A stretch of DNA of 64,000 nucleotides from Glandiceps talaboti (lineage: Eukaryota; Hemichordata; Enteropneusta; Spengelidae): NCBI RefSeq assembly GCF_964340395.1, contig NC_135551.1, positions 30,281,455-30,345,454 of the forward strand. Direction: 5' to 3'. The notes beneath the pieces are model-generated. The model saw nothing but the letters and a program-made list of their open reading frames with translations. It was not told the origin of the DNA and did not search any database. The position numbers and the translations under genes are program-made. Of this stretch, positions 34,801 to 47,600 are shown one piece after another (position 1 is the stretch's first letter; each line of letters opens with the position of its first letter).

Positions 34801-37800
34801 TGATCTGTAAACTTGGCCATAAAAAACCAATGTGTTTGCAAAAATAATTTGAATTTTTTTGATAATGTCAAGTTTACTTGATATCAACTTTTACTTATAG
34901 AAATATTGTTTTGTTGCTTTGAATCTTATTATGTAGTAATTCCCAACTCAGAGTTTTTAGTACCTAGTTTATGTTGGTTAAATCATTTAGCCATTCTTCA
35001 ACTCTTATTGCACACAGTTTAATAATGTAGACTTGTCCATGACTATATAATGTCCTCCTGCCACCATATGATGAGAGTTTCACTGATTAGTACAAAAACA
35101 GCTGACAAAAGCTGATAATAATTTGGCTGAAATATATTACTAAGTAAATAATGTAAGTCTGAGTTTGACACTTTTACACGACTTCTCTATGAATGTTTTC
35201 AAGATTCCCTCTTTCATTTCAATTTGCTAGTGAATGTGGACAGCAATTTTTTTTCATCATAATAAGTTAGAAGATTCTACAGTGACAATTCTACACCACT
35301 CTAATTGGGTCATCTACTTTCTAAATCTATGTAACTTTAAATTGTTAATTTTTTCACCAATTCCTAAATTCCAATAGATAACGCCAGTGAATCTGTTGTT
35401 TAGACAGACTGACTTGTTTATTTACATATAACTAAATGAACGTCAACATGAGTCAAATTTCAGATGTGGTAGATTATTATTCTTGTGAAGATAACATGCC
35501 CTTCTGGTAATAGGCTGATTGACTATTACTTACAGCTGTACAGTATTCTTGCATAGGATGTGACAATCTGTGGCTTTTGGCTTTGCGACCAGAAAAGAAG
35601 CAATTCTGAAAAGACAAGAACCAAGGAAAATGAGCATTTTATAGTACTATGTCTGTAAAACACAGTTTCAGAGTAATCTTCACCATGGGCAGTTGTTTGT
35701 GTCATTGTTCAACCAATGAAATGTAACACCAAATACTAAGTACAATGAGTAACACTGAAGTAAAGCACTTTCTCTATGTGCTACACTCATTTATAGCATT
35801 CATCTTACAACCGATAACACTGAAGTAAAACACTTTCTCTATGTGCTACACTCATTTATAGCATTCATCTTACAACCGATAACACTGAAGTAAAGCACTT
35901 TCTCTATGTGCTACACTCATTTATAGCATTCATCTTACAACCGATAACACTGAAGTAAAACACTTTCTCTATGTGCTACACTCATTTACAGCATTCATCT
36001 TACAACCGATAACACTGAAGTAAAACACTTTCTCTATGTGCTACACTCATTTATAGCATTCATATTACAAAATGACTTGATATGGATGCTATAAATGATT
36101 GAGGTACATACAGAAAATGTTTTACTTTGGTGTTTATGGTTCTACTTGATATGGATGCTATAAATGATTGTGATACATACAGAAAACATTTTACTTTGGT
36201 GTTATGGATTGTATATGACATGCAACAACAACACTGATTTTCAATATTTTCAAAGATATTTTAGTGTTCAGAATGTATTAACTACTGCAACTCTTCCATC
36301 AATCCAACATACATACTAATTCTCACCTGGCACATGTCAAAGTTGAAACATTTGAGACATCTGTATCTGAAGCCAACAATGGGGCATTCTTTGCAGATAT
36401 TGCACTTGGCTTGATGTTTGGCAGTCTCTGCAGCAGCCAGTCTATGTAACACTGGTACCCAAACTAATGACTGAGGTTCTTTCTTCATCCAGTCTAAGAA
36501 ATGTGGTGAAGAGATTTCTGGCTTACCATTGGCCTATAAAATAACAATGTATTCAATTTAGCAAATAATTCTCAAGTTTGGAAATTCAATTTATCAAAAA
36601 CTTCTCAAATTATACAATTCTGTACCAACATTCTAAACCTGCAATATTCAACATTTCAAGAAATTACATGTAAGGCTGTCAATCATTGGGCTAATTTTTG
36701 ACTAGGATTCAAATTTGACCAATTAAAACAGCAGGTTTAAATGAGTCAATTTGAAGTGTAGTTCAATCATCAAAGGGTGTTGGTTATTGGATACAACTTT
36801 GACAAGTATGTATATCTGACCAATCAAACTTATTATTACACTTAAAAGTCTGCATTTTGAACAGGGTTGTCACCAATAACACCTTAACCAATCAAATGCA
36901 GTATAACATATAAGATTCAATACAGAAGCAAAAGTCAAGTGAAAGCTTGTCATTTATTGGATATATTTTCATAGCAGACATATTTGACCAATCAAATAGA
37001 GTGTTAAAGGACTCACCATTTGGAAGCAACTCCTGACACTGGGTTCAATATTACTTCCACCAAATGATGCCACTTCACCTAGCTGTCTAGGGACTTGTAT
37101 GCTATCATGAAGAAGCAGACCAAGAGCTCTCTGATCTACATAACCATTAGCACCAGCTACAAGTCGGAATAGATCTGTAAAAGAGTTGGAAAAACAAGTA
37201 GACAAATTATCAACTACTGCCTTTATTTCTGAATCCTTTTAATGTAGTTCAAAAGCCTTTGGAAGATCTTTTCTGAGACCTTGAGGAACAAGTGTACATA
37301 ATAACAGATCATCTTGTAACCAGTACTGTAAATTCTATCTGCTATAGGGGTGTTGAAGTGAGTGGGATTGGATGCATTGAAGTGAATGGGGGCATTGAAA
37401 TGGATGGGGTTTGGGTCAATGGAGTAGGGTAAGGGGCATTGAACTGAGTGGGGTGGGATCATTGAGGTAGGGTGATATCATTGGGGTAGGGTGGGGGTCG
37501 ATTGGGGTAGGGTGGAACAAAAAACAACAACCAGATTTACTTACATCTATATTTGTCTTCTAAATGTGCCTTGCACAAAGAAATTATGGCAATTTTGAAT
37601 GACAGGACTCGTATCTTCCCACTGCGAACACTATTTGACAAAATAAAATGGATGATTAAAATGACTGTCATGTGAATGAAGTCTTCGGTAATATGTGAAA
37701 ATAATAGCTGTCATACTTAATTGAGAAATGAAGAACTGATAACAGGTCTAATGACGTAATATTTATATTCATAAATAATTGAAAACAACATTTGTAAATT

Positions 37801-38646
37801 GAGTGTATACTGTTGTACAACTGTGCTATGTCAATTGGTTATAATTTGACTTTATGATATACAAAATTCCTACATCATCCAATCACAAACAATGTAACTT
37901 ACTTATCTTATATGTGAGAAACATTCTTATTGGTCATAATTTGACTGTGTGATACAAAATTCCTGCATCATTCAATCACAAACAATGTAACTTGCCTACC
38001 TTATATGTAAGAAACATTCTTATTGGTCATAATTTGACTGTGTGATACAAAATTCCTACATCACCCAATCACAAACAATGTAACTTGCCTACCTTATATA
38101 CGTAAGAAACATTCTTATTGGTTATAATTTGACTTTGTGATACAAAATTCCTACATCACCCAATCACAAACAATGTAACTTGCCTATCTCATATGTAAGA
38201 AACATCCTTATTGGTCATAAATTGACTTTGTGATACAAAATTCCTACATCATCCAATCATAAACAATGTAACTCACCTGTCGTAGACATTGAGAAGCCAG
38301 TTCAGACACATATCCACACATAGTGGTACATTCACTAACTGTGGATTGTCAACCGCTAGATTGTCATACATGCTCGTTAGGACATTGATCATTTCCATGA
38401 CGTCCATAAGTCTGTCATTCTGTGTTCGTAGGCCATGCTGGTCAAAGGCATCATTAGCATTATTCATGTTTAGTAAATCCACTACAAATTGAAAACAAAA
38501 TGGGTTATAACTACTAGATATTGGCCTAAACACATCATAACTTGATAATCACATGAATTTTAGTCTTTAATAACATGTAACAAAATGTAAAATTCAATGT
38601 CCAAGTCTATTTTTCACACTGCCTCTCCCCTCTGAGTACGTCTCTT

Positions 38647-38678
<32 letters not shown>

Positions 38679-41600
38679 TTGTATATCACTTTCTCTTTCC
38701 CTCCCCTTCCCTCCCATTTCTCCTCTTCTGTCCCCCTACCTCTCCCAACTCTTTTGTCTATCTGTCAGTTTCTCTCTGTTTGTCTTTATATCGATCTTCT
38801 CATTTTGATATAGATTTCACTGGTAAACACTAACATCTATGTACAAATAAATACTGTACATAAAGTTTGCAAAAATCTTCATGTTGTTACTGAATATATA
38901 GTGTTTCAATAACTCTTTCATAAGTGACAGGGAACATAATCTAGCTGTTGTTCTATTTAACATATAGAATAGTTTATTTTCTGGTTCCAAGATGCATTGT
39001 GTGAGAGCACTTCGCTTATATTGTTAGATTTAGTCTTGTTTTGTCTTTATTACGTTTAAAATAACATTTTCATCAGGAAATGATGGTAAGACATGTTGAC
39101 CTCTTTAATTATGGGTGATTTTATAGAACAAAGACTGAATGCCATCAATGATAGAGAGTGATTTTACAGGTGAACATAGGGTACGGTCAGGTGACAACCA
39201 TCCCCCTGAGTAGCACATGCAAACCCCTCAGCACGTACATAATACATGGTATTGTATTGAGAGACACGCAATGCATCTTGGAACCGACAACAGGTGTATA
39301 GATAGATACTCACTGCACAGAGCTTTTTGTAGTCTTCTAAGCTTCATAGCTGTTCTGTATGCAGAGAACCTGACATCATTTAGATCAGCCATGTTTTGGA
39401 ATAGCTCAGTCATTGATGGATGGTCCCAGTGAGTTGATTCACTAGTATGACTGGAGGTGAAAGAGAACAGTGTACAGTCAATGAATTCATTTACTTTCTA
39501 AGAATTATAAGCTATCAAATACATCAACGTTGGAATGGTATACAACATTCAATATACCAACATTCTATGGATAATCTTCCAGTGTGGTAACTCTTCATGT
39601 AAGACCTAACCATACAATATATGACAAATGGTGGTATACAATTAATTAGGGTAAATTTAAATGGCCTGTGATATTTCCTTCATCCCTTTGGACTATGTGA
39701 CACTTCCTGTAGATACTTACAATTGTTCCAATGAGTGAATTCAACTAACTGATTACAATAAACCTTTTAATCAACAAGGTTAAATCTCTATGGATTTACT
39801 GTCACACTATATCATTTAAATTCACAGGCTATTACTGCATCTAATACATTTTGGGACATTAGTTAGACAGAATTGTAACATTTAATTTGTCAAGTTAGGT
39901 ATGTCTATTTTAAGTCTCTATAGTTTTAGTGACATTCAGTTAATTAATTCTGTTGGGACAAGGCAACATTCTACATGTCAATGCATCTGTACAACTTTCT
40001 GAAAACCAATTACATTCAATTAGTCAACTCTAAGGATAGTGTGTTGAGCCGTGTGACAATCTACATTGTGACATGATTTCACTGACTTGATCATTTTCAC
40101 CCATGCATCACTTCTGATTGTATTCCTACCATGCAAAAGTTGTGAAAATAAAGTTTGTACGTTTTCCTAAACTCTGGGTGCAGTGACAGAGTATGTTATT
40201 AGGAGTTTTATAGAACATTAAATAATTGCAACAATGTATCAAAATCACACTACTATTTTGCTACAGGTTAAACATAGTCAGCTCAAGTCAAATCACGTTA
40301 AAAAGAAGTATACATTTTTTTGATCTACACAAATACTAAATATTTTGAACAATACAAACTAGTGTCCCACTTTCCCTGTGTATCTGGTAAAGTTCAGATA
40401 AAGTTACTGTTGATGTGGTGTGATCTCAAAGTCCTTGACCAGCAGTCTGTGTTTTATCATAATAATATAGAAGTCAGTGAAATGTGAGTACACAATTAAG
40501 GGACGACATCGAAATCAAAAGCATCGTAATTACGCGTCGCTACGAGTAAAGACTAGTAACTACTAGTAGTTACGATGTACTACGGTGAATATTCATAAGT
40601 CTCAACGCATATTCATGTACTTTAGGTTGTAGACAATAAAAAGTAAACACCTATTGTCCGTTATTCATGAGCCCAAACTACGACCATTTACGCGTAGTCT
40701 TCATCGTGAAAAAAATAACGAAACAAAAAGATTTTCTTTCCTGTGCGCAAATCAGTTTCACGCTTACTTTTTTCAATGTTATTCATTCGATGCCTTCTAA
40801 GTTCTATGGCATTCGTACAGTCGGCTAGTAAGTCAACTAAGTGTTTCAGATATATTCAGATGTTTACCTAATATGTCTTGCCTAAAAATTCCTTGAAGAA
40901 GAATTTTTATTCGAAACGTCGGATTTTACATCTATTTATTCGGACTGCCTCACAAGTTCCTTATGCACTTCTCGGCTGGTCAACAAACATGTCGACCATT
41001 TTCGTCTGGCTGCTGAACGGTGCATTGATCGTGTTAGATTCTAGTCGCAGGATTCGTCAGTCGAAATCGAACATTGTCCACAAAAACAAATTAAAAACTA
41101 AAGCTTGTCTCGCATTAATATATCGTTTGATTTGATTGATTTAGAAGTCACCTAAAAACGTTTTGTTTCTTCAAAATTTTGAGGAAAAACGTCATTTATA
41201 TAACGAAATTTCGGGCTACGAATAACTGAATACGTTCATCACTTGCGTCTCTATGTTTATATATCTACCGACATCATGCATCACGCCACGTGTTGCCGAA
41301 CATTGCGATTTCTCAACTCAACCCCATCATTTAGGAATGTTACTGTACTGAGAAACATAAAAAATTAGTTGTTGTTTTAGAATATATAAAACAAATCCCG
41401 TTATTCGATGATATAAAAGTCAAAACTGCACTTCCGCAACCCGGAAATTCAACAGCATTTCTTGGCCCTACCATGGCCGCCAAGCGTGAGCTTGTAAGTT
41501 GTACTGTTAGTTTGTACTGAATATTGAAACTTTGATTTCGTGCATATCTTATTGTGGTTTTTTTAATGAATATCGCCCATGAACTTGCACTCATAAAAAC

Positions 41601-44600
41601 ATGTGCAGTACTAGTTTCATCAGCACATTACTGGCTGAGTACGTGGTTTTCTTTGACGATCGAAAATTATGACAAACTACGATCAACTACGATAGAAGAC
41701 GATGTCATCATTGGAAACATGGAAGGTGAGAATCACTATCTATTGTATGTTGGCGATAAAAAATTACGTGTATTACGCGTAAAGACGACATCGTTAAGGG
41801 AAACAAAGAAATGTAAACTTATTATCTATTGTCAGTTATTCATGAACCTGAACACCTCATTATCTCCCGTTTCTCGTAGTACATCGTAGCTACTAGTAGT
41901 TACTAGTCTTTACTCGTAGCGACGCGTAATTACGATGCTTTTGATTTCGATGACGCCCCTAAGTGACTATAATTAGATCTGTGTTATGTCACTAACTAAA
42001 GTACTTTTATCACATCAAAGTAACAACCTAAATCACATCTGTTGAAATTCTTTCCATTCCAAAAATACCACTCCTAACACAAATAAATGTAAAGGATAGT
42101 AGAAATTATCAGAGGCCATGATCTTCCAATGTGCTAAAACAGTTACAAATCTTTCTCTAAACCTCTCAGTAATTCCACATAGTATTTGTACCACAATAAT
42201 TCTGCTCCATATATATAGCCTTGTGATGATGCAAACAAAGCCTCATGTGGTACACTTGCTGCCTTGCCTCCTAGTGGCAAAACTCAGCAATCTTTTGTTT
42301 TTTTGGATAGTGCATCCTCGTAACAGAAACTTCTATTCATACAATTTACAGCCATTAAAATAGATGTTCATTGTGAACTGAGTGTTTGTAAAAATTCATT
42401 GCATTGTAACTTCTAGTGTTTCTTTTCATTTGAACTGTTAAAGTGTTTAGAAATTCATTTCATTTTAACTGTTACAGTGTTTAGAAATTCATTTCATTTT
42501 AACTGTTACAGTGTTTAGAAATTCATTTCATTTTAACTGTTACAGTGTTTAGAAATTCATTTCATTTTAACTGTTAAAGTGTTTAGAAATTCATTTCATT
42601 TTAACTGTTACAGTGTTTAGAAATTCATTTCATTTTAACTGTTAAAGTGTTTAGAAATTCATTTCATTACATCTTTTACAGTATTTACTCTTCATGAACT
42701 TACTTGATAAAGTAAGGAACTTTGTTGCCAGCCACAGCTCTCTCCCACGGTGTTTTAACCGAAGCTGAAAAGCAAAATCAGTAATGGTCAACTATAGGTA
42801 TTTTCTGGCGGAAGAAAAATTATCAGGGAACAATATGTAATAATAGTAATATTTTGAGTAGTGTAGGACAAATGACTTGTATGTGTGGTTTTTAGATCTT
42901 TCTATGTGTACTTAACTGTTCATTTGAACTTTATAGTTATGGTATATCATTCTATTTTACAGTACACAGGCATTCATGGATTTATAGCTCTCAATTGTCT
43001 TCCCTGTAGCCTTTTAACAAAGAATTGTTGTTCAAAATGTCAGGGTTTATATGTAAACTGAGTGATAAAGACTGTATTACTTGTAACTTTTGACTTAGAT
43101 ACCGGTTGTTGTGATAAAGGACGACATGGGTAAATATTTTGTATAAATATACCGAGCACAAGCCGGGTTCAACAAAAAATATGGAATACATCCCCTCGTT
43201 GTTCTACATCATGACAAGATGCATCTATGTTATGACAACACGTGTCTATGTCATTGGTTCTGCTGTGTTTGAAATATGCGTCAAAACTCTAAAAATTGCC
43301 ATTACTTTCCCAAGTTTTCCATTGATATTACTGCTGATGGTATAATTCTGTTATTCCCCAATATTTGTCTTCATTCAACTAGAAAACACTCGTGACCTAA
43401 GGGTTGTCACTACGAGTCTAGCGCCGACATGGGCCCCTTAGGTCACGAGTATTTTCCTTGGCTGAACGAAGGAAAAATGTTGGCGAACAATATGTCTGTT
43501 TGGATGTGTATTTCACATGTGTCTAGCTATACCTGATAAGAAATGTTGTGAGTTGGGTCCAAAGTCCCTCTGTGCATCTTGGAGTTGTCGAAGTCGTTCA
43601 TCTACTGACACTTGTAATAGTTTCCATCTTGTATTTAAGTCGTCCATACGATTTTTATTGATATTGCTAATTCCAACCTTCATTGGAGGAAACTGGTGGG
43701 CTTGGTCATTGGCGTGATCAACATTGCCTTGTAGTGGTGTTATCTGTTCCTGGAATTGCTGTAGTGTAAAAATAAAAACATTTTGTCAACTCTGTAAACT
43801 TTGACCTTTGACTGTCAATATTTGACATCAGAGAATGTATGGCCAACTTGTCATATGTGTCTTGACCCCTTTGTGATACTACAGCAGGTGTCATCCTTAA
43901 ATAAATTTACATCAAACTGTAAACATGTCTTCCAACTGTAGTGTTCTGTAAACTGCCACAAGGACAAATACATATAGTTTTATTGACATCCAAAGCAAGA
44001 TAAGATAATGAATATATCTAACACCCTTGTTTGGATTGTATAGTTTATATGTTACCTCAGACATGCCCAGATGTACATCTTCTGGATCACATACACGTCA
44101 TGAAAGTAGAAAATTAACCCTGTCAGTTTCTGACGTTGGTAGTAGTTGTTTCATTTGAATCATACAATTTTGGTCAAGTAATTCTAACATAGTACTACAG
44201 TACAATATCTATGAACGATACAGCAATTAAATGACAAAAACATCAAAGTTGAACAACTTACTCTCACTTCCTCTATTTGTTGAGGCAAGCTGTCAATTAT
44301 GATGTCACCAACTGGTTGCCATAGTAACTTAGAGGCTTCTGCTTCATGAAGCTTCACACTAAGATCATCCATGGCATGGTGGAATGTGGCCATTTTCTGT
44401 CGACAAAAAGTGTGTTTAGGAAGATGTGAAAATTTTACAAACTTCAGTGTAACGATACTTTTTCTATTTTACATAATAATATGTGCTATCAACATTATGG
44501 ATTGGAAGTGTTGATAAATATGTGTGTAGTCATTGTTTAGTTCAAACAGAAAGTTATTTTGATAGAACATCTTTTTAATCTCAACCAGGCGTACATGTAC

Positions 44601-47600
44601 TACAGTAACCAGGAGTACATGTACTACAGTAACCAGGAGTACATGTACTACAGTAACCAGGAGTACGTGTACTACAGTAACCAGGAGTACATGTACTACA
44701 GTAACCAGGAGTACATGTACTACAGTAACCAGGAGTACATGTACTACAGTAACCAGGAGTACGTGTACTACAGTAACCAGGAGTACATGTACTACAGTAA
44801 CCAGGAGTACGTGTACTACAGTAACCAGGAGTATATGTACTACAGTAACCAGGAGTACATGTACTACAGTAACCAGGAGTACATGTACTACAGTAACCAG
44901 GAGTACATGTACTACAGTAACCAGGAGTACATGTACTACAGTAACCAGGAGTACATGTACTACAGTAACCAGGAGTACATGTACTACAGTAACCAGGAGT
45001 ACATGTACTACAGTAACCAGGAGTACATGTACTACAGTAACCAGGAGTACATGTACTACAGTAACCAGGAGTACATGTACTACAGTAACCAGGAGTATAT
45101 GTACTACAGTAACCAGGAGTACATGTACTACAGTAACCAGGAGTACATGTACTACAGTAACCGGGAGTACATGTACTACAGTAACCGGGAGTACATGTAC
45201 TACAGTAACCGGGAGTACATGTACTACAGTAACCAGGAGTACATGTACTACAGTAACCGGGAGTACATGTACTACAGTAACCAGGAGTATATGTACTACA
45301 GTAACCAGGAGTACATGTACTACAGTAACCAGGAGTACATGTACTACAGTAACCAGGAGTACATGTACTACAGTAACCAGGAGTATATGTACTACAGTAA
45401 CCAGGAGTACATGTACTACAGTAACCAGGAGTACATGTACTACAGTAACCAGGAGTACATGTACTACAGTAACCAGGAGTATATGTACTACAGTAACCAG
45501 GAGTACATGTACTACAGTAACCAGGAGTACATGTACTACAGTAACCAGGAGTACATGTACTACAGTAACCAGGAGTATATGTACTACAGTAACCAGGAGT
45601 ACATGTACTACAGTAACCAGGAGTACATGTACTACAGTAACCAGGAGTACATGTACTACAGTAACCAGGAGTATATGTACTACAGTAACCAGGAGTATAT
45701 GTACTACAGTAACCAGGAGTACATGTACTACAGTAACCAGGAGTATATGTACTACAGTAACCAGGAGTATATGTACTACAGTAACCAGGAGTACATGTAC
45801 TACAGTAACCAGGAGTACATGTACTACAGTAACCAGGAGTACATGTACTACAGTAACCAGGAGTACATGTACTACAGTAACCAGGAGTACGTGTACTACA
45901 GTAACAGTAGACTGTAAGTTACGTTGTGCTACACTGTCAGTCTGATAGCGTAGCACAAATGTCTGCATCTTAGAGAACACAGTAAAGGTCATGTCTGGTC
46001 ATTCTACCTTTCCCCTATAGCACAGTTGACACATTATCCCAGTATTCCATACCAACACACTCTAATGCAGTGTTAAACAGCAGGAAATACTAAGTTATTT
46101 TTAGTTTTGTGTGTTAGTGTGGGATTATAAGGTGAATGTCTCTGTATCATAACATCCAGACCTATCATTCTATAGTTGGTAAAATGCCACACTTCTATAG
46201 CTATCCGAAGACGGTGTTATGTAATGGAAGTTTAGTCTACAAATTTGTATTTCTTTAAGTGTACCAGTTGTAAACTATAAAATACTTGAAGAATACTATA
46301 GTCAGAAAATACTATATGGATGTCTGCCCCACAAGTTTGCTTACAAATCTTAAGTCTATATTTTGTTAGTACTAGTTGTAAACTACAACTCTTCAACTTT
46401 GTGGACAGAAATTTGCCTGAAAATACTATATGAACATCTGCAAAGTTTTGACACAAACTGTAAATTAGTTACTGTCTATTCTAAGTACCTCTAATAGCAT
46501 ATTACTTCACACTAGAAGGCCAACTTAGTACATGAAAGTTGACCACAAATCATTGTATCTACCTAGATATTCAATGACTGTTATTTTTCTTTGATGGTGA
46601 AATTTTATTTCAAAGTACCGGACATGCTGAGGTGGTGAAATTCTATTTCAAATTCAATATAGTTCCTTTGGAATGGTAAATTGGAAACGAATGCAACATT
46701 TCAAACTGTCTACTATGGACAATACAATATAATTTCGACCCATCTACTATGGATTTTGATCCTTTGAAAGTAACTATTTTCTATTGTCCATAGTAGACAG
46801 GTTGAATGTTGCATTTGTTTCCAATTCATCATTCCAAAGTAACTATTTTCTATTGTCCATGTTAACAGGTAGACTGTAAGATACGTCGTGGCGTTTCGCC
46901 CTCTCCGGCCTCCTCTAGGGTTGCCTGATGTTTGAGGGCGCCCTGTCAAGGCGTACCTTACAGACTAGTTAACAGGTTGACTGGGTTCAAAACTAACTAT
47001 ACTGTACTGTTCTATTGATTCTTGGAACCATGAGCAATATATTCTCCATAGTCAACATGATTACAATCAGCATTATGCTGACCTGCAATAATGTAACTAA
47101 CTCAAGAGACTTCATGTAAACAAGCCTCTCCTATCAATTTACAACCTATTGTTCAAACAGTATTTTCAACTGCTACTATCTACATCCTTGCTATAAAACA
47201 TTACACCTTAGTACTACTTACAGGATGGACTTCATTCAATCTCTTCTGCCACTCATCTGACCTATTATTCAAATGATTCCACCTGTCAGATAACAAGTCC
47301 AGCTGATTCTTTAAATTCCTGAGAGAATCTGGAGACCCTTCACCTTGTGTGTCTAACGAAAACAATGAGAATGTCAAAATTTAGTCAATTATATGAAATC
47401 AATTACACCTGATGGCAAAGTGTTGGGTCACAATTGTTGTTATATAAATATGAAAATTAATTTATGATTGACATTTTTTAAGCTTATAAGTCTCAACTAA
47501 AATAGTTTCAACAACAAAAATGACTAGCTTTTGCTTTATCACTGTAATCTTGTATCTTAGTACATGTTACCACTAAGTAAATTCAAATGAAAAAATAAAA

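Larger units (their letters stand above)
40500..41959. mobile_element. PIF/Harbinger-like DNA transposon, non-autonomous
   Basis: A 1460-bp unit is bounded by terminal inverted repeats at least 85 bp long (outer GGG..GACATCGAAATCAAAAGC, then GTAATTACGCGTCGCTACGA, and so on). They are nearly identical apart from an indel in the first few bases and one later mismatch. It is flanked by a TAA duplication (40497-40499 and 41960-41962). A 3-bp TAA/TWA duplication with GGG-starting repeats is typical of PIF/Harbinger elements. No transposase is seen. It lies in the dystrophin intron corresponding to human intron 62. Confidence 0.85.

Noticed and set aside
35742-36072. Resemblance of 65-bp repeats to a CRISPR array
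   Set aside because: There are no unique spacers, the whole unit repeats, and the setting is a eukaryotic intron.
41554-41889. 111-codon plus-strand frame inside the Harbinger-like element
   Set aside because: It ends within the terminal inverted repeat and shows no transposase or Myb-like motif.
44469-45992. Open frames of 452 and 507 codons on opposite strands
   Set aside because: Both are translations of the 24-bp minisatellite, whose period is a multiple of three; no non-repeat protein sequence flanks them.
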